This document shows positions 24,833-37,600 of a stretch of 64,000 bases of DNA, piece by piece. The translations under genes and the position numbers were made by a program. This stretch comes from Blattamonas nauphoetae. Its lineage: Eukaryota; Preaxostyla; Oxymonadida. Numbering within the stretch: position 1 is the first letter of the stretch; each line of letters opens with the position of its first letter. The notes beneath the pieces were generated by a model. It was given only the letters and a program-made list of their open reading frames with translations, searched no databases and had not been told where the DNA came from. Where the stretch lies: positions 124,001 to 188,000 of the forward strand of contig JARBJD010000018.1 in NCBI GenBank assembly GCA_033064195.1, in the 5' to 3' direction.

Positions 24833-25300
24833 TTAAAAGCCTCCACGAAGACGGAGAACAAGATGGAGAGTGGCTTCCTTCTGGATGTTGTAGTCTTGGA
24901 GAGTACGGCCATCTTCAAGTTGTTTACCAGCGAAGATCAGACGTTGCTGCTCTGGGGGAATTCCTTCCTTGTCCTGAATCTTCTGTTTCACGGAATCGAT
25001 TGTGTCAGCGCTCTCGACTTCGAGTGTGATGGTCTTGCCGGTCAGTGTCTTCACGAAGATTTGCATTCCTCCAGGTAAACGGAGGACAAGATGGAGAGTG
25101 GCTTCCTTCTGGACATTGTAATCTTGGAGAGTTCTGCCATCGTCCAATTGTTTTCCAGCGAAGATCAGACGTTGTCGGTCTGGTTCAATTCCTTCTTTGT
25201 CTTGAACCATCTGTTTCACAGTCTCGATCGTTTCAGTGGAATCGACCTCGAGGGTAATGGTCTTGCCTGTGAGAGTCCGTACAAAGATTGTGAAGGTCAT
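24833..25300 (-). CDS. Two-unit ubiquitin (polyubiquitin) with a diverged first unit
   Basis: There are 155 codons from the ATG chosen because it begins the first ubiquitin fold; an upstream in-frame extension to 25372 is not ubiquitin-like. Unit 2 (76 residues plus a final Phe) is near canonical, [11 protein letters not shown] to LRLRGG, with all seven lysines. Compared with the usual sequence it has Ser20 to Ala, Ser57 to Gln and Ser65 to Ala. Unit 1 is odd: [13 protein letters not shown] has two extra residues and Arg for Lys6, Met replaces Lys29, and it ends LRLPGG instead of LRLRGG. That Pro before the double Gly should hamper cleavage by deubiquitinases, so the dimer might be processed poorly or act as a fusion. 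The trailing Phe after the last GG is the usual capped end. No intron. Ubiquitin modifies proteins for degradation and signalling. Confidence 0.95.
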   Translation of the reverse strand: MTFTIFVRTLTGKTITLEVDSTETIETVKQMVQDKEGIEPDRQRLIFAGKQLDDGRTLQDYNVQKEATLHLVLRLPGGMQIFVKTLTGKTITLEVESADTIDSVKQKIQDKEGIPPEQQRLIFAGKQLEDGRTLQDYNIQKEATLHLVLRLRGGF

Positions 25301-25659
25301 TGATGTTTGAGCTCTGATAATGAATTGATCTGAAAATCCGATTCTGCCAAATTCCCACAATTTTTTTTTCATAACTCATCTCAATATATTCACTTCGATT
25401 CTTGGAGGGACTGAACTCTACGGGGGATCGAAGACGTGGAGCATGCGTTGTGGGAGGGAGGAGGAAGAGTGAAGGAAGGAAACATGGCTGTGGCTGGTGA
25501 TGTGACCGAGCTTGGCAAATGTATATTTGGATGCGAAGTGTGCTTTGTTAACTTGTGTGGACAGGCTGGGGATGTTATTTCGAGACTAGAAGAGAGTGAG
25601 AGAGGTCAATAAGACTTGATCGACTTTTCCTTGAATGAATTAAGGTTCAGGTGATCCAA
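25301..25659. promoter_or_regulatory. Divergent promoter region, ubiquitin and receptor 2
   Basis: About 360 bp separate the ubiquitin start (leftward) from the receptor start (rightward), so both promoters must lie here. A TATTCA/ATATTG AT-rich patch near 25387 could serve the ubiquitin gene. Just before the receptor start the sequence TTAAGGTTCAG resembles a 3' splice site, so a short leader intron is possible. No core element is certain. Confidence 0.35.
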
Positions 25660-28600
25660 ATGTTTCTGTTCATTTTCTACGGGGTTCAACATATCGAATG
25701 TTTGTTACCCCCAGTCACTCTACGTTTGGATGATGTTTGGAAACAAACCCAAGTCAACTCACCTCACCAGCACTTTGTTCATTTGGAATTGGACAACCAG
25801 CACTATACATCGTCTAATTCTCTATCGAACGAGTGTCTGTCCCTCGCCGGACATCCAAGTCCCATTGTGCAATCACCAGAGAACACAATTGCTCCCCTGT
25901 TCACCGTAAAGAACACATCATTCGTTTTATCCACAATGATCCTCGTCCCATCGACATCGGCCGTGGTAGCAGCTGAATCATCCGCAACTCTCAAAAACAT
26001 CACTGTTTTAATCGCTCTTCACAACTCCCCATTTGTATCTACCTGCTCAGACTTCGTATTGCACCGTCTGTCCATTCAAGATCAAAGCCCGAATGCCCCT
26101 TCACCTGCTATGCTCTCTACAACCACCCCTGGAAGTTCCCTTTCCCTCGTCGACAGCTTCTTTTCTGATTTCTCCATTTCATCTGGCCCATTCACGTCAA
26201 GCGGCGTGACATCAAAAGTCAGCATCGTCAACACAGCATTCTCCAACATCACCGAAGCAAAATCGGCCCAACAATGCCCAGAACTCTCCTCTGTCTCTTC
26301 CACGACAACTGCTGTGATTAATAGTCGGTTTGAGTCTGTGACCAACGGATTCTATGGCACCGTCACCTCCGACATCAACCGAGGACATTCACAGCTTTTT
26401 ACCAACACATCCTTCCTCCAGTCCACTGCTACATACACTGGTCAATCTTATGGAGGTTCTCAGAGGGTTTATGAAGCTGATGTCACCTTCAAAACATGCA
26501 CATTCGATTACTGCGAAGCTGAGGGGGCTGGAGGAGGTCTTATGTATTCCAATACGGATGGAGCCGTTTGGGTTGAAGACTGCCATTTTACGGACTGCAT
26601 TGCCGGGACAGATGGAGGAGCATTCTGCCTCCACAACGGAGCCTCCGCAACGCTGAAAGGGAACGAAATTGTTGCATGCCACGGCAAGATCTATGCTGGT
26701 GGAATGGTGGTCAATGATGCTGACGCCATAATCCAGTCAAACACCATCGATCAATGCTCGGGAGGAGGCGGGTCTGCCTTCCACAGAAACTTGCCACGTT
26801 CGCAGATTATCTTCTCAAACAACACAATCACAAGTTGTTTATCAACTTATACGAAAGATTTTGGTGTACTCAGAGTTACGACATACGATTCACTCACAAC
26901 CATCGCCTACAATTCACTCGAATTTAACCAGCTCGGAACCAACCTTGTTGCGATCGAAATTCGCGTCAGAGACAAAAACCTCATCAAAATATTCGATAAC
27001 AATTATCTTTTCAACAATCCTCCAATTACTATGGATGTCTCAACCCCAGTCGACGACATCACGTTTGAATATGAAATGACACTCATCCAAAGCCCACTAC
27101 TCCTTTCCAAGGACGGTGCTTCTTCACCGCCTTCCACTGAGACCAGTCTGACGTCACACACTCTGAAATATTCCTTGTCCGAGAGGTGGAGACAATTCGA
27201 TCAGACATTCGTCCCACTCGGCGATTATCCGCTCTGGACAGTGAAAGACGGGAATTCACTCTCCGTTCCATCGATGATTTTGGATGTGACCAACACAACA
27301 GCCGTTGGGATTGCATCGATCAGCGGCGGATCAAGCTTGGCGATGACCGGGACACAACTCACCCTTCCATCAACGTTCCACACAACTCCAGCCTTCCGAA
27401 CTGATGCCTCGACGCTCTCTCTCAAAAACATGGAACTGACAGGGCTGACCCTCACCTCGGTTCCTGTCTTCCTCGTCACTGGAGCGTCGTCTGTCCTCCT
27501 CGACACAATCACCGCGCAGAATATTCAGGGATTTCATTTCATGGAGATGGGAGGATCAACAGAACAGACAGTGAAAGTGAAGAACTCAATCTTCGACACA
27601 CTCTCTGCCAACGATCCGGGCACCTGCTTCAATCTCAAGCGACAGTACGGAACACTCGTTCTTGATCACTCGTCGTTCACCTCAATTTCCAACTCGCAAG
27701 ACGCCGGAATTGTTCGTGCTGAATATGAAGGCCACACTGTGACGATCCAATCGTGCTCATTCACTTCATGTGAAGCCACAACACACTCATCAGTTGTCCG
27801 CCTTCTGGCTGATAGTGAATGCCTCATCGACGACAGCACTTTCACAGAGTGCTCGTCAGGAAGTGATGTTGGTGTCCTCGCTCTGTGGACGACCTCATCG
27901 CCTGTCAAAATCACAAATTGTGTGTTTGATCGTTGTGGATCGAATTCATCGCAAATCGGCGTTCTTGAGACCGACTCCGGAAATCTGAATATCTCAAACT
28001 GTCTCTTTCTGCACTGTTTCGCCGGAACACACACCATCCTCTTCATCAGAGGTGACGCCTCAGGTTCGCACATACTGGACAATCTCACCTTCATTGCCTC
28101 CGCAACTGCCAGTGTGGGGTGTCCTGTGGACATTTGGACTGTTGGAAATCCGACGTTCACGAACGTCTTCTCAACTTCTCACCAGCCGCATCAGTTGATC
28201 TCAGCTGGGAGTCCGTGGACAGAGAAGACCGAGACGAACAACATCCTCTTCCCAAACTGGATTGTGACGGCGGGTGGAGATGATGAAGACGATTGTGCAG
28301 TGAAAGGAAAACAGTGCCAAACAGTCGCTTTCGTTGTGTCGCAATGCTTCGCAGAGAACACTGCTCGAACTCAGACGGAAATGCAGACAATGACACTCCT
28401 CGACGCAGAACACACAATCGAATCCATCACAATTGGCAATTTGTCGATCACAATCGATGGAACGCTCGTTGGGTCCGACCCTCAGTCGACCCTTCTCGCA
28501 GCCAGTTCTGTTTCTGGACCTCTTCTCCTCGTCAGCAGCGGCAGACTGGTCCTGTCTCGTCTCAAACTGAAGCCACTCCTCGCCAGTTCTTTTGTTTCAT

Positions 28601-31600
28601 CCGTTTCTGGTGAAATGTCTCTGAAGGGATGTTCTGTCGATGGATCGTATATCGCTGTTGGTTCTTCTTTTTCGACATCGTTTTTGTCAACAAATGCAGG
28701 CTCACTGTCGATTGAGGGAACGACCTTCACGTCAATCTCCACAGCAGCACCACTGATCTCTCAGACATCAACTATCATCTCCATGTCTTCGTCGTTCTTC
28801 ACGTCAATTGTCAACACTGCCACTGCAGGATCAGTTCTGTCTGGAACGATCTCATCTGGAAAGACACTGACCATCACTGGAACGACATTTGATAACTGCA
28901 AATCGAAAGGGAAGGGAGGAGTTCTGAACATCGAACTGGCAGGAACAGGATCGATCTCAATCTCATCTTCAACCGAATTCGTTGATTGCTCATGTGAAAG
29001 TGGAAAAGGAAACGTGCTGTTTTTGAAAGGAGGCAATCTGGAATCACTGCTTGCAGGAACACACGAAAAACCGTCTGGTTTGAATGGAATCAAGCCTGAA
29101 TTGACGACATCGTTCACTACCGCCACCTTCTCAGCGTTTTTCGGATCAGACACGGAGACAAACTCAGAAGGATCGTTGCTGTATTATTGGTTTCCACACA
29201 AAACTGGGCCTATTTTTGTGAGTGAGAGTGGAGAAGAACACGAATTGTGTGGATTGGAAGGGCTTCCTTGCTCGACTCTCAACTTCGTTTTTCCAATGCT
29301 CTCAAACACAAAGAAGGAACTCACTCTCAGCTCAGATGTCACACTATCTACTTCTCTCTCTTCTCCGTCAACTGGTGCATCCATCTCGTCATCTTCATCT
29401 CCTCCCAAATCGCTCATTTTTGCTTCGACTGGACAGTTCGTTGTTGAAGATGGTCCACTTTCTTTCTCGTCCATTGGCTTGACACTTCACACGTCAATCA
29501 CTCAGCCGCTGTTCGTTGTGAAGGGAAGCACTCTGACACTCCCCGATTCTGTCACGATCACGAATCCTCCCTCCGCCACACACTCTGCTTCATTGTTCTC
29601 AATTGAAGGAGGGACACTGACTCTGTCTGGAACAGTGTTCGACTTCACAGTTCCCTTCTCGTCCTCCTCAGCCCTTCTCACACAAACTGGAGGCAGCGTC
29701 ACACTGGACACAGTTTCGTTGTCGTCGGTGACATTGGCGTCAGCGAGTGTGATCGAAATGGAAGGAACATCGACACTGTCTGTGTCTGGCAGTGAGTTCA
29801 AAACGATCACACAAACAGGAAGTGGGGGAGGAGTGTTCCTAAAGACGAACGGAGACAGCGACCAGTTAGTGTCGATCATAAGTTGCTCGTTCGACACCGT
29901 GTCGTCTGTTGGGGATGGAGGAGCGATTCTGGCTGAACTCGGAGCAGGATCGACGCTGACAGTTACGGACACGACCTTCACGTCATGTTCTTGTTCTGGG
30001 AAGGGAGGAGCTCTGTCGATTGTGCTCTCTTCGACTGGTTCGTTCGCTCTCCAAACTGGCACGTCATTCGAATCATGTTCAGCGACTGGGAGTGGATCTG
30101 CTGTGTTTGTGCAAACACCATCACTGGCCTCTGCAATCACACGAACAAGCATGGCTCTCCTTGCTCCATACCCACTCACTCCAACACCAGCTCTCCTTCA
30201 TCTTTATCGTGGATGGAACACCGCGAGCATATCCGATGCTGTTCCTCTTGTTCTGTTCCTAGCTGAAGTCGGATCGACAGGGTTCGCAAGTTCGAGTGGA
30301 TCGGATGGTGAGCTGTGTGGCTTCTCTGTTTATCCTTGCTCGTCACTGAGCACAGTTCAAACTCGATTGGCAGCGAATGGATCGAAAACGGAAGGAAAGC
30401 TGAATCCGATCACAATTCAGCTCCAAACAGCCCTCGAACAGAAGACATCATTTTCGTGTGGAGCTCACGCAGCGACGATCACTGGAAACACAATAACGCT
30501 CTCCGAAGCTGGTCAGTTCTCAACTTCGTCATCTTCATCATCACTAACTCTCACCTCGCTTACCTTACTGTTTGCCTCTTCGCAGACACAACCAGCCATT
30601 TCGGTGGCCATGGGAAAGATTGTGGTATCTGACTGCACAGTCGGGAATGGAGTTGATGAAATTCCTGTCTCGTTTGGATCAGTTTCGGGAGGATCGTTGA
30701 AACTGAGTGGAACAAACACGATGAAGTCGGTGTCAACATCGTCTCCACTCTTCATTGTTTCATCTGGAACACTGGAGATTGAGTCAGGAACAACACTGAC
30801 TCATTCACCCACGACACGAATAGCCTCACTCTTCGCTCTGAGTGGAGGATCAACGATGATCACATCACTCTCTGTTCCCTCCCTCACTCTCGGCTCGACT
30901 CACAGTGTCTTCTCTCTCACAAGCACGGCCTCACTGTCTCTCTCGTCAATTGCCTTCGCTTTGATCTCAACTGAAGGATCAGGATCCGTGATCCACTCGA
31001 CATCAACAGGAAAACTTTCTCTCTCGTCTGTGTCGTTCTCGTCATGCAACTGTGGCTCGTCAGGAAAGGGACGAAGTGTTTTCATCTCTCGCTCTTCCTT
31101 CTCTCTCGGCGATGTTGTGATGAAAGATGTGTCGATCATCACAGCGGGGACGACTGGAAGTCATGAAGTGTATCTGGAGGGAGAAGATGTGGGAGCAGCT
31201 GTGACATCAGACTGGGCGAGTCTGATTGGAACGAAAGACGCGACGTTGACGAAAGCGAAGTTGGAACAAGTGTTTGGGTCAGATTCGACCAACACAACGA
31301 ACATCGGACCGATTGGGTATCATTTGTATCCTCACACGAGTGGAGCGCTGTTTGTGTCGGAAGGGTTCTGGGATCATGGAAAGTGTGGTCAGGAGCGTCT
31401 TCCTTGCTCGACACTCGACTTCGCCTTTTCGCTGCTCTCAAACACGAAGAAAGAACTCACTCTCAGCTCAGATGTCACACTATCTACTTCTCTCTCTTCT
31501 CCGTCAACTGGTGCATCCATCTCGTCATCTTCATCTCCTCCCAAATCGCTCATTTTTGCTTCGACTGGACAGTTCGTTGTTGAAGATGGTCCACTTTCTT

Positions 31601-34600
31601 TCTCGTCCATTGGCTTGACACTTCACACGTCAATCACTCAGCCGCTGTTCGTTGTGAAGGGAAGCACTCTGACACTCCCCGATTCTGTCACGATCAGGGT
31701 GTTCCATTTTGCGGGCGATATTCGAAAATAGAGTTCAAAAATTGAAAAATGTATTGTTTAATTAAGTTCAGGTCATCATTGGGAGAGGCAGACTAAATGG
31801 TCAGCCGAAAGCGAGAACGAGTCTTCTGACTGTTACCCATCATAAATCCAAATCATTAGTTCATTTTTCTCAAATCTCTTTGTGGCGCGTGTAAAATGAA
31901 CTGGGAGCGTGAAGAGATTGATTTACTTGTTTCTTCCACGTATTCATCTTCATACCCATCCACTCTCGGTTGTGGCGATTCGTCACTTTATTGTCTCATT
32001 TACATCGTTCTCACTTTCAATAGTCTGCTATTCCCCTCTTTCACTTTTCATTTTATCTTTTTGTTCTATTTACAACCGTATCACCGTTCAATTGTCACCT
32101 GTTTTGAGTTCTCCCGATTGGATCAAGAATCATCAGCCGTCAATGCAGCCACAATCCATGTCAACAAGAGTATCATCACAAGAATATCCACGTTATCCTA
32201 TTGGAGATCATTTTGTACCTCACAAGAAGTGCATTGGCTCCTCAATCATCACCCAACTCTCATCGTTCCTCGACATTGATCAAGGATGATATCATTCATC
32301 AGAACAAGAATTTGTCAGCTTCATTGTATCATTGTCAACATTTGTTTATGATCAGAAGAATTCTCTCGTCTAATATTGCAGATTTAGTTCACACAATTCC
32401 GAACGACCACAATTCGCGACTTCAGCAGAACAGTCAATCATCACGATCTCCTTTGTTCTTCGTTCCCATAGTTATCGAAGATACTGAACGTATCGAAGTT
32501 GAAATATCGTCCTGGGACTTCCTCTCCTCTGCCTCCGACCCCCCTCCTGTCCTTCCCTAGATTCAACGTCTTCCGCGCCAAATTCCCCAAAAATCACTTC
32601 AAGCGAACTTTTTTCGCGTCATGCAAGTCGGAGATAGCTATTGAGACGAAGACACGACAGTTACGGAGACAAAGAATCGAGAAAGGGGAGGGAGCAAGCT
32701 GTTGAACATCGCTCAACTGTCAACAGGCCAACCAAAGTTGAAGAGGAATCGTTCTTGAACGATGATCAAGCTGCTGACTTCGACAGAGAACAATGAACAT
32801 TCCAGTTGGTCTGTAGACGAGAATGATGGATCGTCGCCTCACTCGTCTCGTTGAATGTGCATGTCCACTCGTGAATCTTCCTTTCATATGCTCACACACC
32901 TCCTTTTTATGTATCGAGTGGAATAGGCGATGCAGACAAGTCGATCGTCTTCAAGGAAAGATCAAATCATTCCTCATCGAACCCCTCTCTCCCACACTGA
33001 CCACCACAATCGGCGATGAGGGCGTTCTGCAGCTGCCTTTGTATGGATACAGGGTTGAGAGCTTGGAGGATGTCTTCCTGAATGCAGAAATACACATTCG
33101 TAGAAGAGACGAACAACGGTTTCCATTCTTCACTGAATAAACTGCGCTAGATGCGACAATGCCAATGTAATTCTGATTTGGAATGCTTCTGAACGAGAAT
33201 GTGAGGCGAGCGACCACTCTGCCGAACGAGAACGAGAGGAGAGTGTGATTGGATCCTCCTGTGTGAATGAAGACAGAGCCAGAAATCATCCATCTTGTCA
33301 AATAGTATATTTCAATCGCAGCTGCGCCAATTCTTCGTGTTCCTTAATTCACCGTCCTTCTCAACACATCCGGGAAGTGCACAGCCTGCTCAATCAAATC
33401 CAGTGCGGCCTGACTACGTGACGACAAACTTGATTGATCGTCTCCAAGTCCCGTTGGACTGTTCTCTCCTCACGAGGCAATCACTCCTTTCAGTCCAGCA
33501 ACCACCGACTCCAACTCTCTCAACAACTCAACCACTTCTCCCTCTGATCGCTCTTCCCTCACCCATCCACACACTCTCTCCACGACTCCACCATTCAGCA
33601 CACACTCAATATCCCCCTCACTCATCCACGCATCACACATCACACTGGACACACAAAGAAAGTGAGAAGGGCGAGAAACACACCAAACTGCTTGTGTCGC
33701 AGCCGTGGCAAGCGTCTTGTTTGAATTCTACACAAACAAGAAACGGGAGAGGAGGAGAAGGATGAGAGAGGAGCAGACATGTGCGACGGTGTTGAGTGGC
33801 TTGAGAACGTCATTCGTCTTCATCCGATCCGAATCGGACACACAACTCAGAATCAGAGCAACAACCCTCGACGCCATGCTCTGCTCCACAGACACAATCA
33901 AACGGACAACAGAAAGATCAGGGTGAAGAAATGAGAGCAAAGATGGAGAGAAGGAGAAGACAACCACATAACCTATCTCAATCTCGTCGAAGAACAGCAC
34001 ATCACTCGAATCGTCTCGCTTCATCGGAATGACTCGGCCGTTCCCTCTCAACACGGAGGATCTTGGCGAGTGGGGGACTGGACTGAACTTGTAAGACTGA
34101 CTGCCTCAGAGTGTCTTGCGAGCAACACGTTCTTCGTCGATTTGGACGAAGGGCGATGCTTGTGGACGACTTGAATGCGACAATTCTCGACAACACGCCC
34201 AACCATGCAGTGTTCCGATGAGCACACCGAAACATGAACGATGTGTGGGGGAGAATGCGGCGAATGTGTGTCTTCTTGCAAGTGTGTGAGTGGAGAGAAG
34301 GGACTCGCACTGACACTGAAAGGAGAGCTTCTTGTTCAGTGTGGGTTGTGAGTGGAAGAATGTGGTCATTCGATCGAAATCATCAAAAAGACAGAAGGAG
34401 AGTCGTAGGAATTCCTTGTATACACTGAGAATGGCACAGAATGGACCGAGGAAAGCATGAAAACGCCTCTCTCGTTCTCTCGGTACCCGTTGGTCACATC
34501 TCACGAGTTGCGATTTAAACGGTGTCATACTGTTCTGACATCGACGATGAGGAGGTGGTGGAGAAAAGCAAACAAGTTTTTGTGCTCATGAGGCCATATC

Positions 34601-37600
34601 TTAGTCTTTATACTCATTTTTTCCTGGATTATCCTTCGATTGTCAATATAATTCTCAAAAAACTGAATTTTGATGTGTGTTCAGAAAAATGGGTAATGTG
34701 ATCGAGATCTACAAAAGTATGGGTACATTTGGAACACCCTGGTCACGATCACGAATCCTCCCTCCGCCACACACTCTGCTTCATTGTTCTCAATTGAAGG
34801 AGGGACACTGACTCTGTCTGGAACAGTGTTCGACTTCACAGTTCGCTTCTCGTCCTCCTCAGCCCTTCTCACTCAAACGGGAGGCAACCTCGACTTGGAC
34901 ACAGTAACGATTGGGAATGTCAGCCGCACAGTTGGAGGTGGAAGTGTAATTTATTCTTCTCTCTCCTCGTCCGAAGGCAGAATGGAAATTTCTGGCTGTT
35001 CGTTCGAGTTCGTGTCGTCTTCAGGAGATGGAGGAGCGATTCTGGCTGAGCTCGGAGAAGGATCGACACTGACAGTAACAGACACGACCTTCACATCGTG
35101 CTCGTCGTCTGGGAAGGGAGGAGCTCTGTCGATTGTGCTCTCTTCGACTGGTTCGTTCGCTCTCCAAACAGGCACGTCATTCGAATCATGTTCAGCTGCG
35201 AGTGGATCTGCTGTGTTTGTGCAGGCATCGTCGCTGGCGTCAGCGATCACAGAATCGAGCATGGCATTCCTTGCTCCTTTCCCACTCACTCCAACACCAG
35301 CTCTCCTCGATCTGTATCGTGGATGGAACACCGCGAGCACATCCGACGCTGTTCCTCTTGTTCTGTTCCTCGCTGAGGTTGGATCGACTGGATTCGCAAG
35401 TTCGAGTGGATCGGATGGTGAGCTGTGTGGCTTCTCTGTTTATCCTTGCTCGTCACTGAGCACAGTTCAAACTCGATTGGCAGCGAATGGATCGAAAACG
35501 GAAGGAAAGCTGAATCCGATCACAATTCAGCTCCAAACAGCCCTCGAACAGAAGACATCATTTTCGTGTGGAGCTCACGCAGCGACGATCACTGGAAACA
35601 CAATCACTCTCTCAAGCACTGGCCAGTTCACAACATCGTCAGCGTCGTCATCGCTCACACTCTCCACACTCACCTTCCTGTTCACCTCTTCGCAGTCGCA
35701 ACCAGCCATTTCTGTGGCGAAAGGAGAGATTGTGGTCTCTGGTTGCACAGTCGGGAATGGAGTTGATGAAATTCCTGTCACGTTTGGATCAGTTTCAGGA
35801 GGGTCGTTGGAATTGAGTGGAACAAACATGATGAAGTCAGTATCAACATCGTCTCCACTCTTCGTTGTTGCATCTGGAACACTGAAGATTGAATCAGGAA
35901 CGTCATTGACACACTCAGCCACGACACGAATCGCATCTCTCTTCGATCTGAGTGGAGGATCCACAACTATTGCATCCCTAGTCATCCCATCATTCACCCT
36001 CGACTCGACAATCAGTGTCTTCTCTCTCACCAACACGGCCTCGCTGAGTCTCTCGTCGACATCGTTTTCATCGATCTCAACCACTTCATCCGTCACCAAC
36101 ACCGACTCTGGTGCCGTTGGATCAATCATCACAGCTAACATCCTCCCCACCGCCCGTCTCACATTGTCAACATGCACATTCACGTCCTGCCAATCATCAA
36201 GTGCCGCTGCCGCCCTTCTGATCACCATCGTCTCCTCTCCCACATCCAACATCGATCAGTCCCCTGTGTTCTCTCTCAACGACTGCTATTTCGCGAATAA
36301 CACTCACAAAACTTCGAATGATGTCATGATCATCACACAACCTCCGAACAACGAAGCCATTTCGATTGTCAACACTTTCTCGGATTCCGACATGGATCAT
36401 CTTCTCGTCAACTCAGTCGCAACAAACAACCTCATCCCATTCTCAATCCTCTTCGTCACTCGCGAAGGATTTGATGATCAGAACTGCAAACTTCCAGATG
36501 TCCCGTGTTCGTCGGTCGAGAAGAGTCTCGAACATTGCATCAACCTCGAGAAAAACAACACTCATGCTTTGAGAATCATTGAAATGGAAGAAGGCACCTT
36601 CAGCGTTGGAAGATGGGATTTCGGAAAGAAGAATGTTCTCGTTCAAGGCGAATCGAACAAGAATGTCGTCATGTCTGTTCAGTCGCTCACAGAGTCATTC
36701 GTTTCCATCGAAGAAGGAATCGTCACTCTCAAACGCTTCACAATTGACGCATCGTCTTCGTCTCCCGACCATGTCCTGCTATCCGTTCACGATGGAAACT
36801 TGGACCTACAATTCATTGAGATCGATTGGGCAAGCACACAGATCGAGGCATCTCCAATTGTTGTTGATGGGGGAGTTCTTTCTCTCCAACAGTCGACCTT
36901 CTCGGATGTCACACTCTCCGAAGTCACTCTCATCGACACAGCCTCTCTCTTCACCACGTCGCAGTGTGTTTTCTCATCAATCAGCCGAACGAATGAATCA
37001 CATCCAATCGTTGTCTGTCAACTCTCACCAGAACACTCTGTTTCGATGGAATCAACCACCTTCCAAGACAACCAAAAGAACAAACTCAACCGTTGCGTCC
37101 TTTTGTTCGGCCTCAACGACCAAACATTCCTCAGATCGCACTGGGAAGGGACATTCTCGCTCGGTGATGCTCCATCTGTCGTTCAAGTTGTCTCCGCAAC
37201 AGCAGACTGGAAAGACACGTCATTCAACCCTTATTCACTCCTATATCACTTCTACCCTCGCACAGCTTCCATTACAGTCCAGAACAGCTCTCTCGCAGCA
37301 GATCATCCACTCTGCGGAAGTACATCTCTTCCCTGCTCCACAATCGACCAAGGAGTTCTCCTGACAGCTGCTGAAGTTGTTGAGATTGTGGATGAAGGAA
37401 GGTTGAACGATGTTGTCAATTTGAACGGAGAGAATCTCACTGTCAAAGTCCACAAGGGGTTTGGAATCATCAGAGCAACAGGGAAAGGCAGCTTCGTCAA
37501 CAATGAGTTCGTCGAACCGGATATTCTCACAATCAGCACTCTCACTTTGGATGTTTCGGGGAGCGAACTCGACTCGTCTGAAAGCTTCATCAGAATCGAG

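Noticed and set aside
25301-25372. N-terminal extension of the ubiquitin gene
   Set aside because: The 24 extra codons are not ubiquitin-like, and the ATG at 25300 begins the fold, so the upstream in-frame sequence is taken as leader.
31695-34741. Retroelement in the receptor gene
   Set aside because: No reverse transcriptase, long terminal repeats or poly-A tail; the 8-bp duplication and 12-bp inverted tips indicate a cut-and-paste DNA transposon.
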